Origin: Auriscalpium vulgare
Taxonomy: Eukaryota > Basidiomycota > Agaricomycetes > Russulales > Auriscalpiaceae
Length of the DNA stretch: 64,000 nt
Direction of reading: 5' to 3'
NCBI GenBank assembly: GCA_019915015.1
Contig: JAHBBC010000001.1
Coordinates: forward strand, 868,001-932,000
Shown here: positions 53,701 to 62,563 of the stretch, piece after piece
Layout: each line of letters starts with the position of its first letter
Position numbering within the stretch: the first letter of the stretch is position 1
Translations under genes and position numbers: made by a program
The notes under the pieces: model-generated
Told to the model about the DNA's origin: nothing
Databases searched by the model: none
What the model saw: the letters and a program-made list of their open reading frames with translations, nothing else

Positions 53701-54359
53701 CTCAAAAACTGGAAGAGCCCTTTGTGAGTGCGAAAGGCAGTTTTCTCTACATCCTCCGGGGCCATCTCTAACTGAGTGAATCCGGCTAGAGCGTCCAGAG
53801 ATGACAAGACTTGAGATCCTGAGAGTGAAGAAAGAATCTCAGACTGGCGTGGAATAGGAAATTCGTCTGGGACAGTGACTGCGTTGAGCTTCCGGTAGTC
53901 TACACAAAATCTTGGCTTGTTATTTCGGTAGACGATGACGACCGGAGCGCTCCAAGGGCTAACGGACGGTTCAATGACCCCTTGCTCAAACCACACATTA
54001 AGTTGCTCTTCAATAACCATTCGCTTGGCCGGAGAGCTCCCGTACATGGGCACGGCTATAGGCACTTGTCCGTCCTCGGTACGAATGTGTACCCTCGATT
54101 GGTGCTTTCCCAATCTTCCATCAAATCCAAATGCTCGTTGTCTGCGTCGCAGCATTTCCCAAGCTCGTTCTCTCAGCTCCTCCGGAAGCTGCCCTACATC
54201 GAGGAGCTCTTCCATGTCTTGAGATGGCCATATGGTTGGATCAGGCACTTCAGCAGTTTTGGGCCCCCAAATCTCCTCTTCCTGAGGTTCTGGCTCGACG
54301 GCTTCCGTCGGCCTTTCGGGAGCAACCCTGACTTCCGCATCTCTTACTTCAGATTGCAA
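50742..54359 (-). CDS. pol: Chromovirus Pol: RT, RNase H, integrase, chromodomain
   Basis: 1205 residues, intact. RT active site YIDD (LVYIDDIVVYSRS, about 251) with FCVDYRKLNAVT upstream; RNase H from about 396 (YTDASGDGLGV) with VTDHAALQW; integrase zinc module H-H-C-C (SAHAGAEKLW to CDTCDVC, about 770-815); core D in VSLDLVTG, D in VSDRDPRW and E in HNGQTEIVNQ (about 836, 896 and 930); a GPF motif (RAVGPFEV); and a C-terminal chromodomain (YPVDKIVGHRYD to YLIRWEGY, about 1140-1185) that would direct integration to marked chromatin. The first codon is TTG inside the overlap with ORF1, and the first ATG is 50 codons further on, so synthesis probably relies on a +1 frameshift. Confidence 0.93.
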   Translation of the reverse strand: MQSEVRDAEVRVAPERPTEAVEPEPQEEEIWGPKTAEVPDPTIWPSQDMEELLDVGQLPEELRERAWEMLRRRQRAFGFDGRLGKHQSRVHIRTEDGQVPIAVPMYGSSPAKRMVIEEQLNVWFEQGVIEPSVSPWSAPVVIVYRNNKPRFCVDYRKLNAVTVPDEFPIPRQSEILSSLSGSQVLSSLDALAGFTQLEMAPEDVEKTAFRTHKGLFQFLRMPFGLRNGPSIFQRVMQEILSPYLWLFCLVYIDDIVVYSRSYEEHIEHLDKVLGAIEKSGITLSPKKCHLFYSSIILLGHKVSRLGLSTHKQKVEAILKMPRPTKVAELRTFLGMAVYFSAFIPHYATLATPLFSLTRKGAAWNWRAEHERAFEEIKKALSRAPVLAHPEMGKPYRLYTDASGDGLGVTLQQVQIMALKDLKGTRTYERVRRAYESGKPVPKLTTTLSSKIIDCVYESSWGSSFEDTTVQVERVVGYWSRTFKPAERNYSATEREALAAKEGLVKFQPFIEGERILLVTDHAALQWAKTYENNNRRLGAWGTVFSAYAPGLEIIHRPGRVHSNVDPISRLLEGVPRYVTPNDEDSPALTLVKLSESPLKGNSVGELEKSVQLVLTDWNDGLSNPPHHCFQVTTRSYKTASKNLDSERATKDYISGEPSSEADTGEIRASDLSEHTDLYDKQRAWEAANPPPTIHVHMDKSYLQSFLQGYKADAAFKQRWESTSTSPDSWDAGQRYFKDEKGLLYFRDADFQPRLCVPKSLRASLLLQAHESPFESAHAGAEKLWQLMSGKFFWPSMKKDVQRFCDTCDVCQKIKHRNFTKFGRLIPNPVPRRPYESVSLDLVTGLPWSLEFNAVLVTVDRMSKHAQFIPTTTGLTAEGFAKLFVNHVICRFGVPDNIVSDRDPRWTSDFWKGVSKALKTRMSLSSSHHPQHNGQTEIVNQKLEIMLRAYVATDKTSWAEWLPLLEHAYNNLPHSSTGMSPHFVLYGFQPKSSLDFAQAEGAEAAPQDALLNDQSDDFVRLMQYHRESARMALARAQLKQSESYNKGRRELEFKVGDQVLVNPHSLEWLESKGEGSKLVQRAVGPFEVQERINPKVYRLRLPDNYPGSNVLNLEHLRLYRPSDPEFGHRTVLPDTRSDKPASEEYPVDKIVGHRYDKRRKQMLYLIRWEGYSPLYDSWATATDLRNAPQRLFSYRRDAGLAGPAKR

Positions 54360-57300
54360 GTTTAAGTTCGCGTGTACTAACTGCTTGAGGACGCTTGCGT
54401 GATTTGCTAAAGCTTCTAAATTCTCGACACTCCCGGGGGCATCCAGGAATTTTAGCAGGGTCGACCAGATGTCCTACGACTTCTCCTTTCCGCAGCATCT
54501 TAGGGTGCGCTGACGTATTCGCTACCGGGATGTACGGAGACGATTGGTTCAGAAGAGTATTGGGAACTACGAAGACGGGAGCTTTGGAAGAAGCTACCAT
54601 AGATTTCTCTACCATCCAAGTGCGCTCGTCCGTGAAACTAGCGGAGACTTGTACACGCTTCACTGAATGTGGGGGAATTTTGACGTCACTAGATACCCGC
54701 ACGCTTCGTGGACCTTCCGCGTCCTTTCTCAAGACTCTGTGCTTCGCCTTGTTCCGACGATGAGCTTTGGCGAGAATAAAGCGTGCTAGTGGAGCCCCCA
54801 GTACCCTTTTCGCTATCCGAGCTTCCTTCCCATTTGACTTTTGAACTCTTTCAGCTAGAACCTCGTATTTCCGTCCTTCGAAATATACTCGAGTTCCTAA
54901 TTCCAAGTTTCGTTCAACAGCCAACTCATAAGCTTGGTGGAAGTCCTCTCCTAATAGAATGGGCACCGACATGTTCGATACCACGTACGCCTCGACTTCT
55001 AGTTGGAGTTCTCTTCCGTCGACCGTGTGCACGAAAATGGGTAACATCACATATCCATGTAAGGAAGCCTCCTTGGCTGTCAATTGCACGAGCTTCAACT
55101 TCAACCCCTGCCTCAGGGCAGGCGGATTAACTAGTTGATCATAAGTCGATTTGGAGAGGAGAGAGATATCTGCGCATGAATCTAGTCGTAAATCGCGCAA
55201 GGGTCCAGAGGGAATCATGATTCGTCCTCTCATGGACACTACTGACACGCCTACGGCTGACATTCCGGGGATAGAAGTGCGCTTCCTCTTCAATTTAATG
55301 GTCTCCAGCTCCGGAGTCTCCGCCTGCAACGCTTCAACCTCTTCCATCAGACCCCCGTCTCTGGGACTGGATCCTCCGTTCTGTCGTAGCTGAACATAAT
55401 ACTTGTCTTCGATCTCTTCCACTGAAGTAGAAGGCCTCCGCACAACATTCTCGAGGCTTCCTCGAACGTGTGCCGTCAGCACTTCTCTCCTCGTCGGAGC
55501 TTCTTGTTTGTCCTCGTTACCTCGTTCACTAGAGTCACTTCCTCTAGTCTCGTGTTCGGTTTCCGAACACGCACGCTCACGAGCAACGATATAAGCAGAA
55601 GAAATCGCTTCCATTAGGTAAGACTCATACAAAGTATTATACATGAGCTCATCCTCGGGGGTCCTATCCGTTTCTAACCCTGCACTCAACAAGTTGACCT
55701 CTCTCTTTTTCGCATAAGTCGGCCAATGAGGACACTCTTTATCCCAATGGTGCTTACTTCCGCACAGCTTGCACAGCGAGGGAGGTGGCTTTATCAGAGA
55801 CTTTGTCCCGTCAGCCTTGGGAAACGGATAACCTCCTTTCGGAGGAGCTCTCTGCCGCTTGACTAGCGTGGCGAAGACCTGCGCGGTTACCGCAGGGTCA
55901 ACTTCGTCCGGAGCGTTAAGATTTTCCTCATCGTCTTCATTTATTATCGGAAAATCGACTTCTTCGGCTTCCTCTCCGTTGCCCGACGCGAGATGTACAG
56001 AAGCTTGCCCTCTATTGGGGCGGCTGCGAAACGTTCTGGGGCGAAATGGTCTGGCGTTTTCCTCACGAATAGCTTGCCGAATCAGCTGCGGTATCTCATC
56101 TTTAGACACTAGGTCACTAGTACTGCGGGAGGCGGCGATTAGAGCGAGAGCATTGTCTTGGGCTCGCTGCGTAAGATCATCTGTACTCTGCGGCAATGGA
56201 ACGTTGAGCGTAGTCATCCAACTAGAGGGTACGTTGCGAATAACGATTTGAGCTTCTTCAGGACCTCCCAAGTCCGTGTTCAAAAGAGCTCGCGCGTACA
56301 TGATACGGTGTTGAAGGTAGTCTTCTGGCATTTCCCGTTCGTGGCCCTTTTGTCGGAAGAACATTTCCGTAAATTCCATGTTTCGCTCTAGCTGCCACTG
56401 CCGGCCCAAGAATACGGACTTGAGTCCATTGAGCCAATTCAGATGATTGGTCATCATATAGGCCTTCATGCGCCTAGACACCTGAATCCACCACTTCTTT
56501 ACCCGTGAATTGTCGGTCAATTGGGTCCATAGCCAACGTCCCATAGCCGCGGGCAAGGAGTCATTCATCATAGCGAGTTCTTGGACGTCTGCGAAGTACG
56601 CTATAGCCGTGAGCTTATTTCCGTCCCAGCTCGGCAAATGATCAGGTCGTAATTCCTCCTTCAGTCGTGGACCCATTTTTGGATTGCCTTGCGGGAATCC
56701 GTACCATTGCCAGGGTAAACCCCAACCAGGAGGCGGTCCTCCACCTCCGCCGGGTGGTCCTCCACCTCCGCCGGGCGGTCCTCCACCTCCTGGCGGTCCG
56801 TAAGGTCCACCCGGAGGCATTCCTCCGGGCATTCCTGGGTATCCCCCAGGCGGACCTCCACCTCCCGGTGGTCCATAATATCCTCCTCCTCCTCCTGGCA
56901 TCCCAGGAAACCCGCCGGGCGGCCCTCCGCCCGGAAATCCTGGTGGTCCACCTGAAGGTCCATTTCCCGATCCTCCTCCTCCGAAGGGAGGCCAATTCGG
57001 AGGTCCTCCTCCAGGTGCGCCTCCGCTCGGTTGTCCCGCTGAGGGATTATAAGCCGGAAGGTTTCTTGAAGGTTCTTCGGGAAGAGGATCAGGTTTTGAA
57101 AGAGAGTTATTTACACCTAAATCCCGCCGAGAGGTAAAGGGGAAACTACTGCCCCACGGTGGAGTGTGATTCCGTCCGTCAGAATGTATGGGCGAGTTAC
57201 GGGGCCATTCTCCTTTGATTAGAGGAAGAGAAGTCGAAGGGCCAGGATGGGTGTGCTCTCCGTTGTCTTTAGCGAGTCGTTTATCCCAGGGCACTCGCTC

Positions 57301-58821
57301 ATCGAAATTGACCGTACGTTCGGCTCGTGTGACATGGTCAGCGGGGTCAACTCTTGTCGTCCCTCGTAGGTGCGGCGGAGTCTGACAATCCAGATTTGCT
57401 ATGGGTTGAGTTTCTACTCCCATGGCCGCTAAGGAGAACGCGGGTTGCGCGGAATGTTTAGAGTATAAGTCCCTTCTATATGGCATGGCCAAAATGTTCC
57501 CGTTGTCCGCGTATCCCTCAGGAGCGAGATATGTAGCCACTTCTCTAGAGGAAGTCCCTGTCTCCAGAGTCGTGCGCGCGTGTGTTTCTTCTGCGACGTT
57601 CCGGACCCCAGTAGGGAGAGGATCCGATCCTGGGATGTCTCCAGGAAGTCCTAGCCCTTGCGTAACATCGCTTTGAGCGATGATTGGCTGAGCGACCGTG
57701 CGCAGCGGGGTGTACGGTAAGACTTGCGACACATACAAAGACGATGGTTTGTTGACTTGCTCAAAGAATTCTCCGGCTTTGCAAAACAGAGGGTGTTCTG
57801 CTCCTTGAAGGTATAAGGGTGCAGGTAGAGAAGAGCGAGGTCTTCCGGCAGCTCCTACAGCGAAACTTTCGTATCTAGTAGGTTCTTCCTCCATCGTATC
57901 CTCCGTCATTCTTCCTTTTCCTTTACCCTTATTTCCCTGATCTGAGGCTTCCTCAGACACGCCTCGTACACGAGGTGGGGTCGTAAGAGTAACTTGACGA
58001 GGAGAAGGAGCCAGAGTTCTAGGAGGTGGCTCGGATTCCGCGGCTATGACTTCGTCGAGAAAATTGTCTGGAAGAGGCCATAATTCATGAGGTAAGGCCT
58101 GCGCATTCGTCTGTAGCAGTTCCAGGATGAACTGGTCTATGCGTCCACGCAGAGCCGGCCGTTGCAAGTATTCCTTAAGAGCGTTGAGAGTATTGCTCCC
58201 GTCGATCCGTTTCGTTTCTGACCGAGAGGTGGTCGCCGGGGAAGCGATCCTGACTGAACCCACGATTTCCTCACGCGCCTTTTCTATGTGTCGAACCGCC
58301 AGAGAAAGTTGCTGAGCGAGAATTTCCCAAGCTAAGTCGAGTTCGTTCAATGTACGGGTCCCCCGTAGAGCGACTATGAGATGATTGTCGTAATCAATAA
58401 CGTAGCTAGGTCTGGGGGGATCCAGTAACGCGTAGAGTTGGGCGAGTAAATCCTGTAGATCCGATATTACACCAATAGCCGGCCACAGCGCGTTAGACTT
58501 CAGAGAATATTGCTCTGACCCTACGGGCAACAAGGGTCCGTCTCTCAAGATGTATTTATTCGACAGTGGGGCTCCAATCAAGGCTTCGACGCGTGATTCC
58601 AGCGACGGTTCGTAGTCATCGGGAGGCGTCCTGAATCTAGCGTAGATACCTTCTGCGATCTCAGCTCGAGAAGCACTGTCCAAGTCGGCATCTTCAGCGT
58701 GCGGCGCAGGCGGGGGTCGAGACTGAGGTTTCACCTCTCCTGTTCGTCTAGGAGTGAAAGAGTAATCCAAAGTTGCAGCTCTGGACGGAGTCTGCATGTA
58801 ACTTTGGTCTGGCAGCGGCAT
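54349..58821 (-). CDS. gag-pro: Chromovirus Gag-protease
   Basis: First ATG at 58821 (MPLPDQSYMQ); the frame is open a few codons further to 58845, near the 5' LTR. About 1490 residues, long for a Gag. Order: a helical N-terminal region; a disordered Ser/Thr/Glu-rich middle; a Pro/Gly tract of about 130 residues (GGGGPPGG-type repeats, around 590-720); the capsid core (PSWDGNKLTAIAYFADVQE, then EMFFRQKGHEREMPEDYLQHR); a zinc knuckle CKLCGSKHHWDKEC; and an aspartic protease with LDSCADISLLS (DSCA for the usual DSGA) and VPILLGEDF. It stops at 54349, overlapping Pol by 11 nt in the +1 frame. It would form the particle and process the polyprotein. Confidence 0.88.
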   Translation of the reverse strand: MPLPDQSYMQTPSRAATLDYSFTPRRTGEVKPQSRPPPAPHAEDADLDSASRAEIAEGIYARFRTPPDDYEPSLESRVEALIGAPLSNKYILRDGPLLPVGSEQYSLKSNALWPAIGVISDLQDLLAQLYALLDPPRPSYVIDYDNHLIVALRGTRTLNELDLAWEILAQQLSLAVRHIEKAREEIVGSVRIASPATTSRSETKRIDGSNTLNALKEYLQRPALRGRIDQFILELLQTNAQALPHELWPLPDNFLDEVIAAESEPPPRTLAPSPRQVTLTTPPRVRGVSEEASDQGNKGKGKGRMTEDTMEEEPTRYESFAVGAAGRPRSSLPAPLYLQGAEHPLFCKAGEFFEQVNKPSSLYVSQVLPYTPLRTVAQPIIAQSDVTQGLGLPGDIPGSDPLPTGVRNVAEETHARTTLETGTSSREVATYLAPEGYADNGNILAMPYRRDLYSKHSAQPAFSLAAMGVETQPIANLDCQTPPHLRGTTRVDPADHVTRAERTVNFDERVPWDKRLAKDNGEHTHPGPSTSLPLIKGEWPRNSPIHSDGRNHTPPWGSSFPFTSRRDLGVNNSLSKPDPLPEEPSRNLPAYNPSAGQPSGGAPGGGPPNWPPFGGGGSGNGPSGGPPGFPGGGPPGGFPGMPGGGGGYYGPPGGGGPPGGYPGMPGGMPPGGPYGPPGGGGPPGGGGGPPGGGGGPPPGWGLPWQWYGFPQGNPKMGPRLKEELRPDHLPSWDGNKLTAIAYFADVQELAMMNDSLPAAMGRWLWTQLTDNSRVKKWWIQVSRRMKAYMMTNHLNWLNGLKSVFLGRQWQLERNMEFTEMFFRQKGHEREMPEDYLQHRIMYARALLNTDLGGPEEAQIVIRNVPSSWMTTLNVPLPQSTDDLTQRAQDNALALIAASRSTSDLVSKDEIPQLIRQAIREENARPFRPRTFRSRPNRGQASVHLASGNGEEAEEVDFPIINEDDEENLNAPDEVDPAVTAQVFATLVKRQRAPPKGGYPFPKADGTKSLIKPPPSLCKLCGSKHHWDKECPHWPTYAKKREVNLLSAGLETDRTPEDELMYNTLYESYLMEAISSAYIVARERACSETEHETRGSDSSERGNEDKQEAPTRREVLTAHVRGSLENVVRRPSTSVEEIEDKYYVQLRQNGGSSPRDGGLMEEVEALQAETPELETIKLKRKRTSIPGMSAVGVSVVSMRGRIMIPSGPLRDLRLDSCADISLLSKSTYDQLVNPPALRQGLKLKLVQLTAKEASLHGYVMLPIFVHTVDGRELQLEVEAYVVSNMSVPILLGEDFHQAYELAVERNLELGTRVYFEGRKYEVLAERVQKSNGKEARIAKRVLGAPLARFILAKAHRRNKAKHRVLRKDAEGPRSVRVSSDVKIPPHSVKRVQVSASFTDERTWMVEKSMVASSKAPVFVVPNTLLNQSSPYIPVANTSAHPKMLRKGEVVGHLVDPAKIPGCPRECREFRSFSKSRKRPQAVSTRELKLAI
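54360..54366 (-). other. Likely +1 frameshift site of the chromovirus
   Basis: In the Gag-protease frame the minus strand reads CTT AAA C, six codons before the stop. Slipping of a leucine tRNA from CUU to UUA enters the Pol frame (TTA AAC TTG). This is like the CUU AGG C site of Ty1. Confidence 0.5.
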
Positions 58822-58889
58822 GCTGCCCTTGAAAATTGATTCCACTGAACCGGTCTTCGTGTCCTACGGATTCCGGATGTGTCCACCTT

Positions 58890-59502
58890 TGAGACGCCTC
58901 TGATAGGTGAGTCTCGAGATTCGGGCGTAGGACGGGCGAGAGACGAGCCCAGGGAGGAACCAAAGGTGTGTTGTCCTGTCGGTACGGGGCTTCCCCGTGT
59001 TGACAGACCTCCTCCGTAGCACGGAAGGAGTGGAGGGCGAGGAGATGTGATCACGCCCGTAGGCGCAAGGCCCGAGCGGGAGCTCAGTCGTTAGGAGGCT
59101 TCCTCCTGGTGACTGGCTCGAGAGAGAGAAGGGCGAGGCGCCGACGGCCCAAGTGCGTCGCGCGTGTGTGGTTCTGTGGGCGCGCTGTTGGCGCTTGAGA
59201 AGCCTCACGCGCTCGTGACTCGTCGCGTCGTCGCGTCGTCGATTCTCGTAGTCGACTAGCAACTACTTTACCTGAGGGAGACTTGAAGAGAATTGAGGAA
59301 GGCGAAGAGACGAGAAAAAGAGAAAGAAAAAGAAACACGTTGTATTGATGATGCACGATGCTGTCAGTACACGACTTATATACTTACAGACATCTTCAAA
59401 CTCCGACTAATCTAATCTATTGTACAGTAATCTAATAGCGTCCTGCGTCGAGACTAATGACCTTCTGCCCGCGTTACCTCCGGGCCTCTTTCTCCCGTCA
59501 CA
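58890..59502 (-). repeat. 5' LTR of the chromovirus
   Basis: 613 bp; same as the 3' LTR except for 8 extra bases in the CGTCGCGTCGTC microrepeat near 59225. TATATAAG near 59378 (minus strand). Confidence 0.9.
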
Positions 59503-59596
59503 TGTCTCACTTACCCTCAAAACCACAGCAAACTCCACAAAATTGTATATAAGCATATATCAATTTAATATATGCCTTCCTTGAACAGTGACTTCA

Positions 59597-62563
59597 TCAC
59601 CGGAAAACTGACAACTCAACCGGGCCCGGTGCTGCAAATATGTTTTCACTTTTGCTGATGCAATCTTCTCTACCCTCTATGGTGCTTGATTCTTGGTCCT
59701 CCGGTGTAATGCTATCTTCATCCTCTGGTGTAATGATGATAGTGATATCATCTTTACTAGGCATCTCGACAGGTCTAAGGAAAGGTCTGCCGCCCATAGC
59801 AATATGAGCAAATGCAATGGTAAAAGCCAATTGACTTACCGAGGACCTTTTGTCTCCACCAAGGTGAGTGATATGTGATATATTGAACACCACAGGGCAT
59901 CAGATGGGAAAACTAGCAGGGTATCAAGCCCGCTTGTAGCTGGGTCCACTGTGACAACAAGGCTGAACTCCAGCTCTTGACATCCATACTCTGAGTTTCC
60001 ACCAGTTTGATCTGTTGAGCAATCAAGCCAGTACAGGTACTCATTGCTGATGCTGGAAACTATATAGATCACAGCTTGTTGAGTAAAGATCTGAAATCAA
60101 AATATATCACCTCACCTTGAGTTGGACCTGAAATTAAGTCAACATTGCCAAGATTTGAGTAGCGATGTTGCCACAACATGGTGTCCTCATTATAGACGAA
60201 ATTCTTGATACCAGATCTATAGCCCAAGCAAAGGAGCCTTCTGGAACCAGCACCACGTGGAGGTGTGATAGAGATTGGGAAGGAGAATCTAGTATAAGAC
60301 ATCATCAGCCTTTCAAACCAAAATTTCAACTCTTCAATCAGGTTTACTTACCTGTATTCTTCAAAGCAGATCAATGATTGTCCAACCCCTTGCTCAAATA
60401 TAGGAGAGGTGTTGTTGAAGTCAAGAGCATTTCTACTCAATGTCATATCCAGATGGACAAGATATATTGCATTGGGGTGTTCATCAAGATAATTGCCCAT
60501 TCTGTGAAACCGAGGAGGGCTGGTGGTTGTGAAGTAACCAATATCCCCTAGTTGAAAATCAGATGGAAAATTTTGTATGAACTCATTGGGTGTTTCAATG
60601 AAAAACAAGGCATAAAGTGCATCTGGGTCAAGTCCATATTCTGAAATAAAGGTTACTTAGAATAATGTTTGTATACAAAAGGTTTGATTCAAACCTTCAC
60701 AATAACTTAACATTACTTCCACATGCATGCTGGATGCACCAGACATATATTGATAATCTCCTGTCCTAGTGTTGCTCTGCAGCTAGATTTTTGGTTAGTC
60801 AAAATGCTCTTGTCAGTAGTAAGTGGAAACTGACAACTTCAATAATATATGTTTTGATGATATTATAAAGTTCTGATATCCATGAGTCATGCAGCCTTGA
60901 AGGCAGCCTCCTCACGGGATGTAGAACAGATCCTTCATGTTTGGATGGCAAGCCAACAACAAGTTTGTTTCCATTAACTGTGAAGGTGCTATTCTGAATA
61001 TGATCGTGATTAGCGCTTCAATGCATGTTTTCCAACAGAGATGATTTACTCGGATAAACAGGCAAAGTTGATCATTATTCAATGCCAGAGTATCTTGGAT
61101 AAACGAAGCAGCAGACTGCATGCTGTCAGACTCTGGAATTAGAGATGATTCATATAGATGCCACTTACATAGACACTTTGGGCCTGTATAAATATCTTCA
61201 GTAAGTCACTCCTGAAACCATATCAAAAACATACTGCATTGATGACTTTGCCCATGGCAACTATCGGCTCCTCAATTTGAGCAGAGTTGTTGATGTATGA
61301 TGTGTATTCACATGCTTCAACTGTGAAGAGCAAGGTTAGCATATCTTTGAGGAAGTCAGATTGACAAAGGTGTCACCATTTTTGAGCAGGACAAAGGGAA
61401 CTGGTGAGTTTTCCTCAGAGTATCCTGCCAATTGGGGCAGGTTTGCATGCCTTCACTTTAGTCAGGAAAATAGATCACTAAAAGATCTTGAATCTGCGCA
61501 CATAAATCTCTGCAGAATTTTTACTTCTTCTGCCCATTGCTGCTAAGTTTGCCTGAACGTTGGTAAGAGAGACAGCTGGATGGAGGCCGCAAAATACCTT
61601 GGCTGCTGCACTGTTGTATATCTTGACTAAGACCTTCTGTCCCTCGACAAGACCCTCTGTTGTATCAGATAACCAACCGCTTGTCCGATGATGCATTTTC
61701 TGCATCAGAACATCTGATTGATGATATCTGCGGAACTAGATGACGGTCAGTGCATAGAGCGCACACTATTATGAAAGGACACATACCCCAAAGGCATCCT
61801 TCGATACCGAGGCCTGATTATTCCGGGCAGAAAGAGCAACTTGCTGCATATCCGACAGCTGCGCTGACTGCAGGTGGAGCGCATACCGTACAGCGACCAT
61901 TGAGGTAAGCTATAGTTTCATTGTCAGGGCAATCTAATGACGTCCAATTCGGATAACAGTCTCACCTGGAAGGACACCTTCGTGTCCTGCAAACGGCGCT
62001 CGTGGTCATCGAGAAGATCTGAGAATTTCGACCCGGACAGAATGCGCCGGGCGAAGCTGGCGCCAGCAATCTGCTCCATGATATCGCGCATAGAGACAAG
62101 CATACTACGGGCAGTCAGCCCCTAGAATACTGACAGCAGCGTGCGGACGTACAGCTCGAACTTAGTGATGCTATCGAGCAACTCTTGAGGCGCATCGTCC
62201 CACTTGTCTTCCATTGCTCCCTCGAGCTCGCACAGGATCGCGGCAGCGCGTTGCGCGAGACGGAGACAGCGATCGCGATGGGTTTGGACGCGCTGGATCA
62301 CGGGTGGCATTGAGCACTAGTTCGCGGGTGCGGACGTGACGAACACGTACCGTGTATGCGTCCAAGACGCTTATGAGAGCCGTCGCGGCGGCCGACACTG
62401 CGGGAATCGGCACGACAGTCGTGACCTGCGCGATCAGGCTCGTCAGCGACACCGCGGCGTCCAGCACGGGCGATGCGGCAGGGCGCCGAATCCTCTGGAC
62501 GGAGAACGTTGTAGTTGAGCCTTGCTGAGCGATAGCAGTCGATCCACGTATAGAAAGTGGCAT
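59597..62563 (-). CDS. Kinase-like gene B (multi-exon paralogue of gene A)
   Basis: ATG at 62563 (MPLSIRGST); exon 1 is 62351-62563, donor GTACGTG. Later exons mirror gene A: VIQRVQTHRDRCLRLAQRA, MVAVRYALHLQS, the N-lobe block DTTEGLVEGQKVLVKIY, WAEEVKILQRF and NLPQLAGYSEENSPVPFVLL, then EYTSYINNSAQ, QSAASFIQDTLALNNDQL, FQLGDIGYF and PIFEQG, YLYWLDCS, and a last exon joined across a 53-bp intron (GTAAGTC...GGCAG) to an acidic tail ending ELSVFR and a stop at 59597. The frame and splice sites look intact. As in gene A, no HRD or DFG motif was found. The tail after YHISLTLVETKGP has no counterpart in gene A, which stops there. Function unknown; exon ends not listed are approximate. Confidence 0.6.

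Larger units (their letters stand above)
46988..59502 (-). mobile_element. Complete chromovirus (Ty3/gypsy) with a third ORF
   Basis: 12.5 kb, with LTRs 46988-47592 and 58890-59502 and the 5-bp target duplication TGTCT at 46983-46987 and 59503-59507. Minus-strand order: 5' LTR, Gag-protease (58821-54349), RT-RNase H-integrase-chromodomain (54359-50742), a 230-bp gap, then ORF3 (to 47588) whose stop lies inside the 3' LTR. LTR start TGTGACGG, end GTCTCA. The LTRs differ by one 8-bp repeat unit and look otherwise the same, so insertion is recent. AAGG then TGGACACATCC follows the 5' LTR and may be the primer-binding site. Remnants of two further copies lie at 2058-3756 and 9467-10311. Confidence 0.92.
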
